Made by a program: the position numbers and the translations under genes. This document shows positions 41,068-50,348 of a stretch of DNA of 64,000 nt, in pieces. The DNA comes from Mycolicibacterium aubagnense (GTDB taxonomy: Bacteria > Actinomycetota > Actinomycetes > Mycobacteriales > Mycobacteriaceae): positions 1,860,001 through 1,924,000 of the forward strand of contig NZ_AP022577.1 in assembly GCF_010730955.1 (NCBI RefSeq). Direction: 5' to 3'. Within the stretch, counting starts at the first letter, position 1. The number at the start of each line of letters is the position of its first letter. The notes under the pieces were generated by a model, which was given only the letters and a program-made list of their open reading frames with translations, had not been told where the DNA came from and ran no database searches.

Positions 41068-44000
41068 TCACCGAAAGTCCCGGGATTTGGCCGTCACCCG
41101 CAGGTCGAGCCGGCCCATCCGGTCCGCGATCACGGTGACCGCCCCGCTGGCGTTCTGGACGATGCCGCGTACCAGCAGAGCCGGCGCAGTCTGCGCCAAT
41201 TTGCGATGCCTGGACCACACGCCCGGTGCGCACAACACGTTGACCATGCCGGTCTCGTCCTCCAGGTTGATGAAGGTCACCCCCTGCGCGGTGGCGGGAC
41301 GCTGCCGGTGCGTCACCGCGCCGGCCACCACTATGCGGGTGCCGTCGGGCACGTCCAACAGCCGGTTGGCAGGCACCACGTCCAGTGCGTCGAGGTCCTC
41401 CCGCAGGAACTGAGTCGGGTAGCTGTCCGGCGAGATACCCGTCGCCCACACGTCGGCAGCCGCCAGTTCCAGTTCCGTCATGCCGGGCAGCGCCGGAATG
41501 CCGCCGGCCGACCCGACGCCGGGCAACCGGTCGGGGCGTTCCGCAGCCGCCGCCCCGGCTGCCCACAACCCCTCCCGCCTGGTGCTGCCGAAACACCCCA
41601 GCGCGCCCGCGGTCGCCAACGCCTCAGCCTGCGGCACCGACAGTTGCACCCGCCCGGTCAGGTCGAGCAGAGAAGTAAACGGCCCGACCGCTTTTCGCTC
41701 GTCGACGATGCGCTGCGCCAGCTCATCCCCGATGTGCCGGACCGTCCCCAACCCCAACCGCACCTCGGTGCCGCGGTTCTCGCACGTCGCATACGCCAGG
41801 CTGGCGTTCACGTCCGGTCCGTGCACCAGCACCCCGTGCCGTCTGGCGTCGGCCACCAGCGACTGCGGCGAGTAGAAGCCCATTGGCTGGGCCCGCAGCA
41901 ATGCCGCACAGAACACCGCGGGGTGGTGCAGCTTGAACCACGACGAGGAGAACACCAGCGACGCGAAGCTCAACGCATGGCTCTCCGGAAAACCGAAATT
42001 GGCGAAGGCCTCGAGCTTTTCGTAGATCCGTTCGGCGGTCGGGCCGGTGATGCCGTGCAGTTCCCGCATGCCGTCGAAGAACCGTCCACGCAGTTGCCTC
42101 ATCCGTTCGGTGGATCGTTTGGACCCCATGGCCCGGCGCAGCTGGTCGGCCTCGGCCGGGGTGAAACCGGCACAGTCGACGGCCAGCTGCATGAGCTGTT
42201 CCTGGAACAATGGCACCCCGAGCGTCCGGTCCAACGCGGGCTTCATCGACTCGTGTTCGCAGTCCGGCTTTTCCAATCCGTTGTGCCGCCGGATGTACGG
42301 GTGCACCGAGCCACCCTGAATCGGACCGGGGCGGATCAGCGCCACCTCGACCACCAGGTCGTAGAACCTCTTGGGTTTCAGCCGCGGCAGCGTGGCCATC
42401 TGTGCCCGGGACTCGACCTGGAACACCCCCACCGAGTCGGCGCGCTGCAGCATCTCGTACACCGAGGGCTCGGTGAGGTCGAGCTTGGCCAGGTCCACCT
42501 CGAGGCCCATGTGTTCCTTGGCCAGGTCGATCATGTAATGCAGGGCCGAGAGCATGCCCAGCCCCAGCAGGTCGAACTTGACCAAACCGATTGCCGCACA
42601 GTCATCCTTGTCCCACTGCAGCACACTGCGGTTCTCCATCCGCGCCCACTCCACCGGGCACACGTCGGCGATCGGCCGGTCGCAGATCACCATGCCGCCA
42701 GAGTGAATTCCCATGTGCCGCGGCAGATTCCTGATCTGCAGTGCCAAGTCGATCACTGCCTCGGGAATCTCCTCGACGTCCGGAGAGTCGGCCAGTCCGT
42801 TCCACCGGCTGATCTGCTTGCTCCAGGCATCCTGCTGCCCCTGGGAAAACCCCAGGGCCCGGGCCATGTCCCGCACCGCGCTACGGCCGCGGTAGGTGAT
42901 GACGTTGGCCACCTGCGCCGCGTAGTCCCGGCCGTACTTCTCGTAGACGAACTGGATGACGTTCTCGCGTAGGTCCGATTCGATGTCGATGTCGATGTCC
43001 GGCGGACCGTCGCGCGCCGGGGACAAGAACCGCTCGAACAGCAGCTCGTTGGCCACCGGGTCGACGTTCGTGATCCCCAGGGCGTAACAGACCGCCGAGT
43101 TCGCCGCCGACCCCCGGCCCTGGCACAGGATGTCGTTGTTCCGGCAGAATTCGGTGATGCTGTGCACCACCAGGAAGTAGCCCGGGAACTCCAGCTGCTC
43201 AATGATTTTCAGCTCATGCTCGATCTGCCGGTACGCCTTCTCCCTGTCCGCATCCGGCTTCCAGCCGTAGCGACGGGCCGCCCCCTCCGCCACCAACTCG
43301 CGCAGCCAACTGATCTCGGTGTGCCCTTCCGGCACGTCGAACGGTGGCAATTTCGGTGCGATCAAACGTAATTCGAACGCACACTGCTCCCCCAGTTCGG
43401 CGGCGTTCGTCACCGCCTCCGGGTGGCGGGCGAACAGCCGGGCCATCTCCGCCCCGGACCGCAGGTGTGACCCACCCAGCGGCGCCAGCCAGCCCTCGGC
43501 CTCATCCATCGAATTGCGGGCGCGGATGGCCCCCATTGCCATCGCCAGTTTTCCCCGCGATGGCGCAGCGAAATGTGCGGCGGTGGTGGCGACCACATCG
43601 AGGCCGAACCGCGGCGCCAGGCCCGCCAACGTCGCATTGCGTTCGTCGTCGAGTGGGTGCCCGTGGTGGGTCAGTTCGATGGTCACCCGCTCCGCGCCGA
43701 ACCGGTCCACCAGGTCGCTCAGCGCCTTGTCCGCGGCGTCCGCACCACCCGCCGACAAGGCCTGACGCACATGTCCTTTACGGCAGCCGGTGAGGATCTG
43801 CCAGTGCCCGCCGGCGGCCTCGGTGAGGGTATTCAGGTCATAACTGAGCACCCCCTTCTCGCCGCCGGCCAGATGCGCCCGGGCCAGCTCCCGGGACAGC
43901 CGCCGGTACCCCTCGGGCCCGCGGGCCAGAACCAGCAGATGCGGACCGGGCGGATCCGGCAACTCAGTGCGGGGAGTGTTGCTGAGCGACAGTTCGGCAC

Positions 44001-44367
44001 CGAAAACCGTTGCCATGTCGAGTTCTTTGGCGGCCTCGGCGAACCGCACGACACCATAGAGCCCGTCATGGTCGGTCAGTGCGATAGCCCGCAGATCCAG
44101 CCGGACAGCCTCCTCCACCAATTCCTCCGGTGTGCTGGCGCCGTCGAGGAAGCTGTACGCGGAATGGGCATGTAGCTCGGCATACGGCACCGACTTTCCC
44201 GGCCGGGCCGGACGGTCCACCGGTCGATAGTCACCACGTTTACGTGACCACGCCGGACTGTCGCCACCGTCGGCCGGCGACTCTGGAGAAGCACCGGCCA
44301 CCCGAGGCTTACCCTCGAGCACCCGCTGCATCTCCGCCCAACTCGGCGGACCATTGTGCCAACCCAC
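41068..44367 (-). CDS. dnaE2: Error-prone DNA polymerase DnaE2
   Basis: A 1099-aa C-family polymerase for SOS mutagenesis and damage tolerance in mycobacteria, working with ImuA-prime/ImuB (not in this window). PHP domain YAELHAHSAYSFLDGASTPEEL; polymerase motifs RFLSPARDGPPDIDIDIESD and VQWDKDDCAAIGLVKFDLLGLGML; OB fold ITHRQRPATAQGVTFINLEDETG. GTG at 44367 (VGWHNGPPSWAEM) is preferred because it matches the M. tuberculosis start and leaves the SOS box 44381-44396 just upstream; an ATG at 44439 would put that box inside the gene. No ribosome-binding site is seen, so the mRNA may be leaderless. Confidence 0.95.
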   Translation of the reverse strand: MGWHNGPPSWAEMQRVLEGKPRVAGASPESPADGGDSPAWSRKRGDYRPVDRPARPGKSVPYAELHAHSAYSFLDGASTPEELVEEAVRLDLRAIALTDHDGLYGVVRFAEAAKELDMATVFGAELSLSNTPRTELPDPPGPHLLVLARGPEGYRRLSRELARAHLAGGEKGVLSYDLNTLTEAAGGHWQILTGCRKGHVRQALSAGGADAADKALSDLVDRFGAERVTIELTHHGHPLDDERNATLAGLAPRFGLDVVATTAAHFAAPSRGKLAMAMGAIRARNSMDEAEGWLAPLGGSHLRSGAEMARLFARHPEAVTNAAELGEQCAFELRLIAPKLPPFDVPEGHTEISWLRELVAEGAARRYGWKPDADREKAYRQIEHELKIIEQLEFPGYFLVVHSITEFCRNNDILCQGRGSAANSAVCYALGITNVDPVANELLFERFLSPARDGPPDIDIDIESDLRENVIQFVYEKYGRDYAAQVANVITYRGRSAVRDMARALGFSQGQQDAWSKQISRWNGLADSPDVEEIPEAVIDLALQIRNLPRHMGIHSGGMVICDRPIADVCPVEWARMENRSVLQWDKDDCAAIGLVKFDLLGLGMLSALHYMIDLAKEHMGLEVDLAKLDLTEPSVYEMLQRADSVGVFQVESRAQMATLPRLKPKRFYDLVVEVALIRPGPIQGGSVHPYIRRHNGLEKPDCEHESMKPALDRTLGVPLFQEQLMQLAVDCAGFTPAEADQLRRAMGSKRSTERMRQLRGRFFDGMRELHGITGPTAERIYEKLEAFANFGFPESHALSFASLVFSSSWFKLHHPAVFCAALLRAQPMGFYSPQSLVADARRHGVLVHGPDVNASLAYATCENRGTEVRLGLGTVRHIGDELAQRIVDERKAVGPFTSLLDLTGRVQLSVPQAEALATAGALGCFGSTRREGLWAAGAAAAERPDRLPGVGSAGGIPALPGMTELELAAADVWATGISPDSYPTQFLREDLDALDVVPANRLLDVPDGTRIVVAGAVTHRQRPATAQGVTFINLEDETGMVNVLCAPGVWSRHRKLAQTAPALLVRGIVQNASGAVTVIADRMGRLDLRVTAKSRDFR

Positions 44368-44380
44368 CGCATCAGGATAT

Positions 44381-44396
44381 TCGAAACTTTGTTCGA
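44381..44396. promoter_or_regulatory. LexA SOS box of dnaE2
   Basis: TCGAAACTTTGTTCGA matches the mycobacterial SOS box TCGAAC-N4-GTTCGA with one departure. It ends 13 bp before the chosen dnaE2 start. DNA damage induction of dnaE2 through LexA is established in mycobacteria. Confidence 0.8.
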
Positions 44397-44477
44397 ATGC
44401 CAGGTTGGTGAATCCCCCGGGAACTCGAGCGACCCCCATCCGACTAGATCTCCGAGGACATCGGAGAGGGATGGAAG

Positions 44478-44906
44478 ATGACCAGGCGGAAGCACTTGGG
44501 CACGCTGGAACGCGAGGTGATGGATCACCTCTGGGACGCGGACGGACCCCAGACCGTTCGCGAGGTCCATCGAGCCATCTGCGCGGAGCGCAAACTCGCA
44601 TATACAACCGTCATGACCGTCCTGCGCCGGCTCGCCGGCAAGGGCGTGGTGCTGCAACTGCGCGAGGCTCGTGCACACCGTTACGTCGCATCGCACAGCC
44701 GCGACCACCTGGTGGCCGGTCTGATGGTCGATGCGCTCGGACAAGCCGCCGATCAGAGTGACCGCCACGCGGCGCTGGTGCACTTCGTCACACAGGTCGC
44801 GGCCGACGAGATCGATGTTCTTCGGCGAGCGCTCGCCGCCGTGGACCGATATTCATCCGGGACCAACAGCCCCGCAATGAGTTTGACACCCAAGCTCAGC
44901 GCCTAG
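44478..44906 (+). CDS. BlaI/MecI/CopY-family repressor (orphan)
   Basis: A 142-aa winged-helix repressor: LGTLEREVMDHLWDADGPQTVREVHRAI, AYTTVMTVLRRLAGKGVV, and a dimerisation C-terminus. BlaI proteins repress beta-lactamase and respiratory genes and are inactivated by proteolysis by a BlaR1-like membrane peptidase. No blaR1/M56 gene follows here; the next gene is convergent. Divergent from dnaE2 with starts 110 bp apart. ATG 44478 behind GGAGAGGGATGGAAG. Confidence 0.92.
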   Translation: MTRRKHLGTLEREVMDHLWDADGPQTVREVHRAICAERKLAYTTVMTVLRRLAGKGVVLQLREARAHRYVASHSRDHLVAGLMVDALGQAADQSDRHAALVHFVTQVAADEIDVLRRALAAVDRYSSGTNSPAMSLTPKLSA

Positions 44907-44916
44907 CGGACCGACG

Positions 44917-45291
44917 TCAGCTCAGGTCACAGAGAAGGATCGTCCGCCTCCCGCCCTGAGCCGACTCATATCTCTGCAGCAATTCTTGAGGGAGGCGCCC
45001 ACGGCTACCGACCTCATGGCCGTTCATCCGCAGCCACTCACGCGCTCGTTGATGGGGTGATAGCGCCTCGCCGGCCGGCGCCTGTTCGACAGGCCAGGTC
45101 GTACGCTCGGGCCGACGGCTCGCCTTGCTCGCCGCCTGGATGTATGGCTCCAAACAGTCCCGCATCCGCACCGCGTTCACCTCGGACAGATCGATCGCAT
45201 ACGCGACCCCGTCGAAGGAGAACTCAAGCGTCGTCGCAGCGAATGAGCCATCCAGATCGTCGGTCCACGCAGTTGAATACTGTTTCGCCAC
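44917..45291 (-). CDS. Lsr2-family nucleoid-associated protein paralogue
   Basis: A 124-aa relative of Lsr2, the H-NS-like silencer of AT-rich DNA. N-terminal dimerisation part WTDDLDGSFAATTLEFSFDGVAYAIDLSEVNA; C-terminal DNA-binding part AREWLRMNGHEVGSRGRLPQELLQRYES with the RGR minor-groove hook. It departs from typical Lsr2 in its longer tail. GTG 45291 is chosen because GGAGG lies 11 bases upstream; a further GTG at 45309 lacks a site. The gap before eis holds a 24-bp tandem repeat. Confidence 0.88.
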   Translation of the reverse strand: MAKQYSTAWTDDLDGSFAATTLEFSFDGVAYAIDLSEVNAVRMRDCLEPYIQAASKASRRPERTTWPVEQAPAGEALSPHQRAREWLRMNGHEVGSRGRLPQELLQRYESAQGGRRTILLCDLS

Positions 45292-45370
45292 TGGAACATC
45301 CACCTCCACAACACGAAGTCCTGCAATGTTTCTTCCAAAAAAGCTAGCGGAGCGGCCGGAGTCAGGCTAT

Positions 45371-45418
45371 GCGCTTTGGCCTCTTATATTTCAGGCGCTT
45401 TGGCCTCTTTTCTTTCAC
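45371..45418. repeat. Two tandem copies of a 24-bp repeat
   Basis: GCGCTTTGGCCTCTTATATTTCAG (written in parts: GCGCTTTGGCCTCTT then ATATTTCAG) at 45371-45394 is followed directly by GCGCTTTGGCCTCTT then TTCTTTCAC at 45395-45418; 20 of 24 positions agree. They lie between the Lsr2-like gene start and the eis stop. Confidence 0.8.
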
Positions 45419-45458
45419 CCGGGCACGTGGTATGGGCCGAGGTCGAGACGCCACTGCC

Positions 45459-46700
45459 CTAGAAGTCGTCCGGCACGCCCGGGGCCACAGGCCAGCTGAA
45501 CGCCACTGCGGTTCGGTGCACCGAACCCGGGGTGATCTCTTGGACGAGACCTGCGCTCGCCAGCGTCTGAAGGTTCACACCACCCAGGTAGATGGCGCCC
45601 AGATCGCGCGCCAAGACAGCGATATCGGCTGGTGCCGTGGAAGTTTCGCATTCAGCACCGTCGGGTCCGCCACGTAGACGCCACCGGCCGGTGTTCCACG
45701 GGCAGAACTCGTCGGTGACATCCAACACCACGTCGACCGGCGCGGCGTAACTGCGCAACGTCAGTGCGCGACGCACGTCGACGAGGCGTACGTAGATGCC
45801 GTCCCTGACTTGGCACGCCAGCGCACGCCGGTCAGCCACCAAGCTGAGCAGCGGCTCATCGACTGCAGCACCGTCGTACTCGACCGTCCTGACCAAATCC
45901 ATATCAAGGAGATAGCGCCAAATCCTGGCGTACGCATGGTGATTGGTCGCCAGCACTTCCTGAATCTGCAGTTCACTGTTGGGCTGGCCGCGATCCGTCC
46001 AGCTGTTCTTGGGCCGGTAGATGGCAAATCCGCTGACGGTGCCGTCGGCCTCGCGATGCAGGAGAAAGCGAATCTTGCTGGCCTCCTTCCGCCTGTCCTC
46101 GCTGTCGTGGATCCAGTGGTCCCACCACGGACCCGGCCGCTCCATCAAGCCGGGCCGCTGCACCATGGCGCGCTGATGAATCTCCGGCGCGCTCGCCAGC
46201 AACGCCTCGGCGTCGACGTGGGTCACCGAACCGTCACCGAACTGGACCTCCGGGCGGAAGCCCAGTTCACGGACCTGGCCGGATAGCTCCGCAACCGGCA
46301 CCGCCATCCCGTAGCCGAAGCGCCCGTAGATGGCGGCCTCAGATGCGTACAGCATGGCCAGCGCCTCGGTGCCGCGTGCTCGAATGTCGTCGAGTTGGTG
46401 GCGCATCATCGCCGTGAGCAGGCCGCGGCGTCGATGGCTGGGCGACACCGTGACGGCGGTGACGGCCGCCGCCGGTGTGAGGCCCCCGCCGGGCAGCACC
46501 ACGTGCTTGCTGAAAGCTCCGGCAGTGGCAACCCAACGGGCCCCGTCGTGGAAGCCGACCATACGGTCGTACTCGGTAAAGGCGCGGACCAGGTCGATCT
46601 CGTCCTGCCGCGGATCCTGCAAGAACACCTCGTACGACGAGGCTGCGAACGAATCGTAGTCATCGCCATCGCTGACAACACGCAGCGTCAAATCACTCAT
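45459..46700 (-). CDS. eis: Eis-family N-acetyltransferase
   Basis: A 413-aa hexameric acetyltransferase with two GNAT-like domains and a sterol-carrier-like C-terminus; Eis acetylates aminoglycosides at several positions and host targets in M. tuberculosis. The acetyl-CoA loop is VSPSHRRRGLLTAMMRHQLDDIR, and the C-terminal carboxylate ends in VPDDF, the typical terminal Phe that serves as base. Length is normal. ATG 46700 (MSDLTLRV). It may confer low-level aminoglycoside tolerance if expressed. Confidence 0.94.
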   Translation of the reverse strand: MSDLTLRVVSDGDDYDSFAASSYEVFLQDPRQDEIDLVRAFTEYDRMVGFHDGARWVATAGAFSKHVVLPGGGLTPAAAVTAVTVSPSHRRRGLLTAMMRHQLDDIRARGTEALAMLYASEAAIYGRFGYGMAVPVAELSGQVRELGFRPEVQFGDGSVTHVDAEALLASAPEIHQRAMVQRPGLMERPGPWWDHWIHDSEDRRKEASKIRFLLHREADGTVSGFAIYRPKNSWTDRGQPNSELQIQEVLATNHHAYARIWRYLLDMDLVRTVEYDGAAVDEPLLSLVADRRALACQVRDGIYVRLVDVRRALTLRSYAAPVDVVLDVTDEFCPWNTGRWRLRGGPDGAECETSTAPADIAVLARDLGAIYLGGVNLQTLASAGLVQEITPGSVHRTAVAFSWPVAPGVPDDF

Positions 46701-46923
46701 GCCCCAAGGGATATCACAGGGTCCTCACAGGAGTCATCCGATTATTTCCAGCGGCAATCGAAAAGCAAACGCCACCAATTGATTAGTTCACGTAGCCGGG
46801 ATATCGACCTTCTCGCGCAACGCCAGTCGCATTTGCCTCACCTCGTTTTCGTAGTTTTCGGAGCCCGCTGAGATACACATTCGGCCGGCGGTTGAGCGAT
46901 GTCCCGATCCGCCCGTCGTGATC

Positions 46924-46949
46924 GCTACCTGCCCGATCGGGTAGGTAGC
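46924..46949. promoter_or_regulatory. 26-bp dyad upstream of the iron-type alcohol dehydrogenase
   Basis: GCTACCT at 46924-46930 and AGGTAGC at 46943-46949 flank the perfect 10-bp palindrome CCCGATCGGG, giving 12 of 13 paired positions. It lies 87 bp before the dehydrogenase start, in a 336-bp gap (46701-47036) that shows no gene. Possible target of the LuxR response regulator encoded downstream. Confidence 0.6.
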
Positions 46950-47036
46950 GACCTGTCCACGCGCACATTGGTCCGGACGGCGGCACGCCGTAGGCTGGGG
47001 CGTATTACCTGGATCACAGGATGAGGAATGGGTCTG

Positions 47037-48257
47037 ATGAGACTCGATGTGACGGCGCCCGCTCAGATCGCTGCGACGACGGCGACGACGGCGGCGACGG
47101 CCCTGCCGACCCGGCTGCTGAAGTTCCATGCCCCTGAGATCGTCTTCGGCATCGACTCGATGGCGGAAGCAGCGCACGCCGCGGTCCGCCTGGGCGGACT
47201 GCGGCCGATGCTGGTCACCGACCCCGGCCTGATCGAGGCCGGTTGGGCAGCCGAGCTGGTTGGACACCTGCGTGCCCAGTGCGTTGAGGCGCACGTCTGG
47301 AGTGCTCTGACACCGAATCCCAAGGATCACGAGGTGACCGCCGGCCACGAGTTCTACCGGTCCCGCGGTTGTGACGTACTCATCGCGTTGGGCGGCGGCT
47401 CGGTGATCGACGCGGCCAAAGGCATAGCGATCCTCGCGGCCAACGGCGGCCACATCCTCGACTACGCCGGAGTCGACAAGGCGACCGCGCCGATCCCGCC
47501 CCTGGTGGTGCTCCCGTCGACATCAGGCACCGGCGCCGACGTCTCTCAGTTCTGCATCGTCACCGACACGACCCACAACACCAAGATCACCATCCTGGGC
47601 CGTGCCCTGGTCCCCGACATCACCGTCATCGATCCCCGGCTGCTCACCACCATGCCCGAATGGCTCAATGCGGCAACGGGTCTGGACGCGCTGACGCACG
47701 GCATCGAGGCGTTCGTATCACTGGGGCACAACCAGCTGACCGACCACCATGCCCTGCGGTCGGTCGTGATGGTCACCGAGAACCTGGTCACCACGATCGA
47801 GCGGCCGCAGGACATGCCGGCCCGGGTGCTGATGGCCCAGGCCGCGCTGGAAGCGGGTCTCGCCTTCACCAATGCGATCCTGGGGGCCGCGCACGCCATG
47901 AGTCATCAGGTCGGTGGGCTCCTCGACTTGCCGCATGGCGTCATCAACGGCGTGCTGCTGCCCCACGTGGTGCGGTTCAACGCCGAGGCCGATCCGGCTC
48001 CATTCGCCACCATCGCCGCCTGCCTCGGAATCGCCGACAAGCGCGCTCCAGAACTGGAATCTGCACTGGCACTTGCTGATCGACTCCAAGAGTTGGCCAG
48101 GCAGGTCGGCGTGCCGCGCGGGCTCGCCGAGTTGGGCGTGCGTGACGCCGACGTTCCCGTGCTGGCCCACAACGCACTTCAGGATGCGTGCCTGACCACC
48201 AACCCCCGGCCCATCGACGATGCGCAGCTGCGCGCCCTGTTCCGGGCGGCGTTGTGA
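47037..48257 (+). CDS. Iron-containing (MNO/group III) alcohol dehydrogenase
   Basis: A 406-aa Fe/Zn-dependent alcohol dehydrogenase. NAD-binding ALGGGSVIDAAKGIA, PSTSGTGADVSQFCIV, and the metal ligands in GLDALTHGIEAFVS and AMSHQVGGLLDLPHGV. Mycobacterial relatives (Mdo/MNO type) oxidise methanol or simple alcohols. ATG 47037 is preferred because AGGA is spaced 9 bases before it; another ATG at 47028 is nearly on the site. It overlaps the kinase gene by GTGA, so alcohol oxidation and the sensor share an operon. Confidence 0.88.
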   Translation: MRLDVTAPAQIAATTATTAATALPTRLLKFHAPEIVFGIDSMAEAAHAAVRLGGLRPMLVTDPGLIEAGWAAELVGHLRAQCVEAHVWSALTPNPKDHEVTAGHEFYRSRGCDVLIALGGGSVIDAAKGIAILAANGGHILDYAGVDKATAPIPPLVVLPSTSGTGADVSQFCIVTDTTHNTKITILGRALVPDITVIDPRLLTTMPEWLNAATGLDALTHGIEAFVSLGHNQLTDHHALRSVVMVTENLVTTIERPQDMPARVLMAQAALEAGLAFTNAILGAAHAMSHQVGGLLDLPHGVINGVLLPHVVRFNAEADPAPFATIAACLGIADKRAPELESALALADRLQELARQVGVPRGLAELGVRDADVPVLAHNALQDACLTTNPRPIDDAQLRALFRAAL

Positions 48258-49633
48258 CGGCCTTGCCCGGCAACCCGGTGGCGCCGCAACGAGCGGCAGC
48301 GCCGGATCTGGACCAACTCACGGGAGTGCGATCCGGCAAGGGCACGTTCTATCCGGAATTCCGGGTGGCCGCCCAACGCACCGAACGGGTGGTCGCAGCT
48401 CTCGAAGCCATCTCCCGAGCCCTGGTCCAGACCGTCAACGGGCCCGAGAATCTCGTGCGGGCCGTTGCGGAGGCGGCCCGCACCCATCTCGGTGCCGAGT
48501 GGGTGCTGTTGGCGCTGGCCGACGGTGCCTTGCCGGAGGCACGACCGCGTCACCTCATCCTCGACGCCGATGGGCACGCATACTCCTTCGAAGGACTGTC
48601 GGGCACCAAACATCCGGTACCGCACCTTCCGGATGCGGTCCTGAACCGGCTCAACGACGTCCTTCGCGGTCGGCTTGCCCAGTTCCGGATACCGGTGATC
48701 GAAAGCCACCACTCACGTCCCCATCGAACTCGACGGCGGCGTCGTCGGGGCGTTCGCGGCCTGGACGCCACCGCACCGCCTGCTCGACGGCATCGACGAG
48801 GCGGTGATGCGCATCCTGGCCAGCCAGACCGCGGTCGCGCTGCAGAACTGTGAACTGTTTCAGCGCTCGCAAACCCTGCTGGCGCAGTCCGAGGCACGCA
48901 ATGCACAGCTGCTGGCCACCCAGCGCGAACTCGGTGCGGCACAACGCCACCAGGTGCTGGACTCCGAGCGGCACCGGATCGCCAGGAACTGCACGACAGC
49001 GTCACACAAACCGTCCTGTCGGCGGGCATGCAGATCGAGGTGTGCCGCAGCGAGGTTGAATCACGTTCCGGCCCAGCCGGTCTGGTCGAACGCCTGGAAA
49101 CGGCCAAGACGTTGACCCGGTCGGCGGTCGACCAACTACGGTCGGCCATTTATGCGCTCAACCATTCCTCCGACGCCGACCGATCCAGTCTCCCCGAGCT
49201 CCTCGAACAGCTCGCCACGGTGCACATGCCAGAAGACTTGCGGGTCACGCTGCGGGTCGACGGCGATGTCGCCGAGCTGCCCAGCGCTGTCGAACGGAGC
49301 CTGCTTCGGATCGCCGGTGAGGCATTGTTCAACACCGCCATGCACGGTCGCGCCTCACGGGCCATCGTGCGATTGACGTACCGCGCCGGCGGGGTCGCCC
49401 TGTCGGTGTCCGACGACGGCATCGGCGACCCGGACAAACTCCGGCTGATGCTTCGGCTGGCCGATGTCGCCGACCTCGACGGACACCATCGAGGACTGGC
49501 GAACATGCTGGCGCGATGCCGGGAGTACGGCGGGTCCTTCACCGTCGGCCGGTCTCGCATCGGCGGCGTGCGGGTCGTCGCGACAATTCCGCGGGACCCA
49601 GACAGAGCCCCCGGCGAAGGAGTCCTTTCATGA
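48254..49633 (+). pseudogene. GAF-domain sensor histidine kinase, frameshifted in this sequence
   Basis: A soluble histidine kinase of about 460 codons: N-terminal GAF-like part (AARTHLGAEWVLLALADG), a second GAF segment, HisKA_3 dimer domain, and an ATPase domain (IAGEALFNTAMHGRASRAI; DDGIGDP). The frame is broken twice: a +1 at about 48709-48716, restored by a -1 at about 48985 (AGGAACTG where AGGGAACTG gives RELHDSV with the phospho-His). The two cancel, so the whole locus length is a multiple of three. No other stop lies inside. The GTG start overlaps the dehydrogenase stop, and the stop overlaps the response regulator start. Confidence 0.8.
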
Positions 49634-50285
49634 CCGTTGACACCAGGACCGGGACCATCCGGCTGGCGCTCGTGGACGACCACGCCATCCTCCGCCAGGG
49701 GCTGCGTTCCCTACTGGAACGCGAGGACGATCTCGTGGTGGTCGGCGAAGCGTCCAGCGAAGCAGAAGCGGTGGCAATGGTCGCGGCGACGCTACCCGAC
49801 GTGGTGCTGGTCGATCTCAAACTCTCGGCGGGCTCGGACTTCGAAGGATTGTCTTTGTGCACCAAGCTTTCTGGCGCCCATCCTGATGTGGGTTTGCTTG
49901 TGCTCACCACATTCCTCGACGAGGACCTGGTGGTACGTGCGGTGCATGCCGGGGCCCGCGGCTACGTGGTCAGGACGTCGACACCACAGAACTGGTGCGG
50001 GCGATCCGCGCCATCTCCGCCGGGCAGAGCGCGTTCGACTCACGCAGCGCAGCCGCCGTGGTCCGCTCACTCAGCGGGCGCGGCGACCAACGCGAGAAGC
50101 TCACCGACCGGGAGATCGAGGTGCTGCGACTGCTCGCTGCAGGCCTGTCCAACCAGAAAATCGGTGAGCGGCTGTTCATCTCGGCGACCACCGCCAAGTT
50201 TCACGTCAGCAACATCATGCGCAAACTCGACGTGAGCCGGCGCGCCGAGGCCGTGTACACGGCAAGTAAACGAGGTTTGATCTAG
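49630..50285 (+). pseudogene. NarL/LuxR-type response regulator, frameshifted in this sequence
   Basis: About 218 codons. Receiver domain RLALVDDHAILRQGLRSLL with phosphoacceptor region VVLVDLKL, then a break after ARGYVV: near 49973 CAGGACGTC appears where an extra base would give the phosphorelay-conserved lysine or arginine then DVDTTELVRAIRAIS. The output domain is LTDREIEVLRLLAAGLSNQKIGERLFISATTAKFHVSNIMRKL, a full LuxR HTH. ATG 49630 overlaps the kinase stop (ATGA) behind GAAGGAG. Probably pairs with the kinase and controls alcohol dehydrogenase expression. Confidence 0.82.
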
Positions 50286-50311
50286 GCCGACGATCATCGC
50301 CGGCCTAGATC
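50279..50311. terminator. Bidirectional hairpin after the response regulator
   Basis: GATCTAGGCCG at 50279-50289 pairs perfectly with CGGCCTAGATC at 50301-50311 around an 11-nt loop. It includes the stop codon of the response regulator and lies 37 bp from the stop of the convergent adhP-like gene, so it can serve both. Confidence 0.75.
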
Positions 50312-50348
50312 ACCGTGTCGCCATGCGTCGGATCGATGCCTGGCGCTG

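Noticed and set aside
40966..42972. Open frame of over 660 codons on the plus strand opposite dnaE2
   Set aside because: Composition is that of an antisense frame; DnaE2 on the minus strand accounts for the region.
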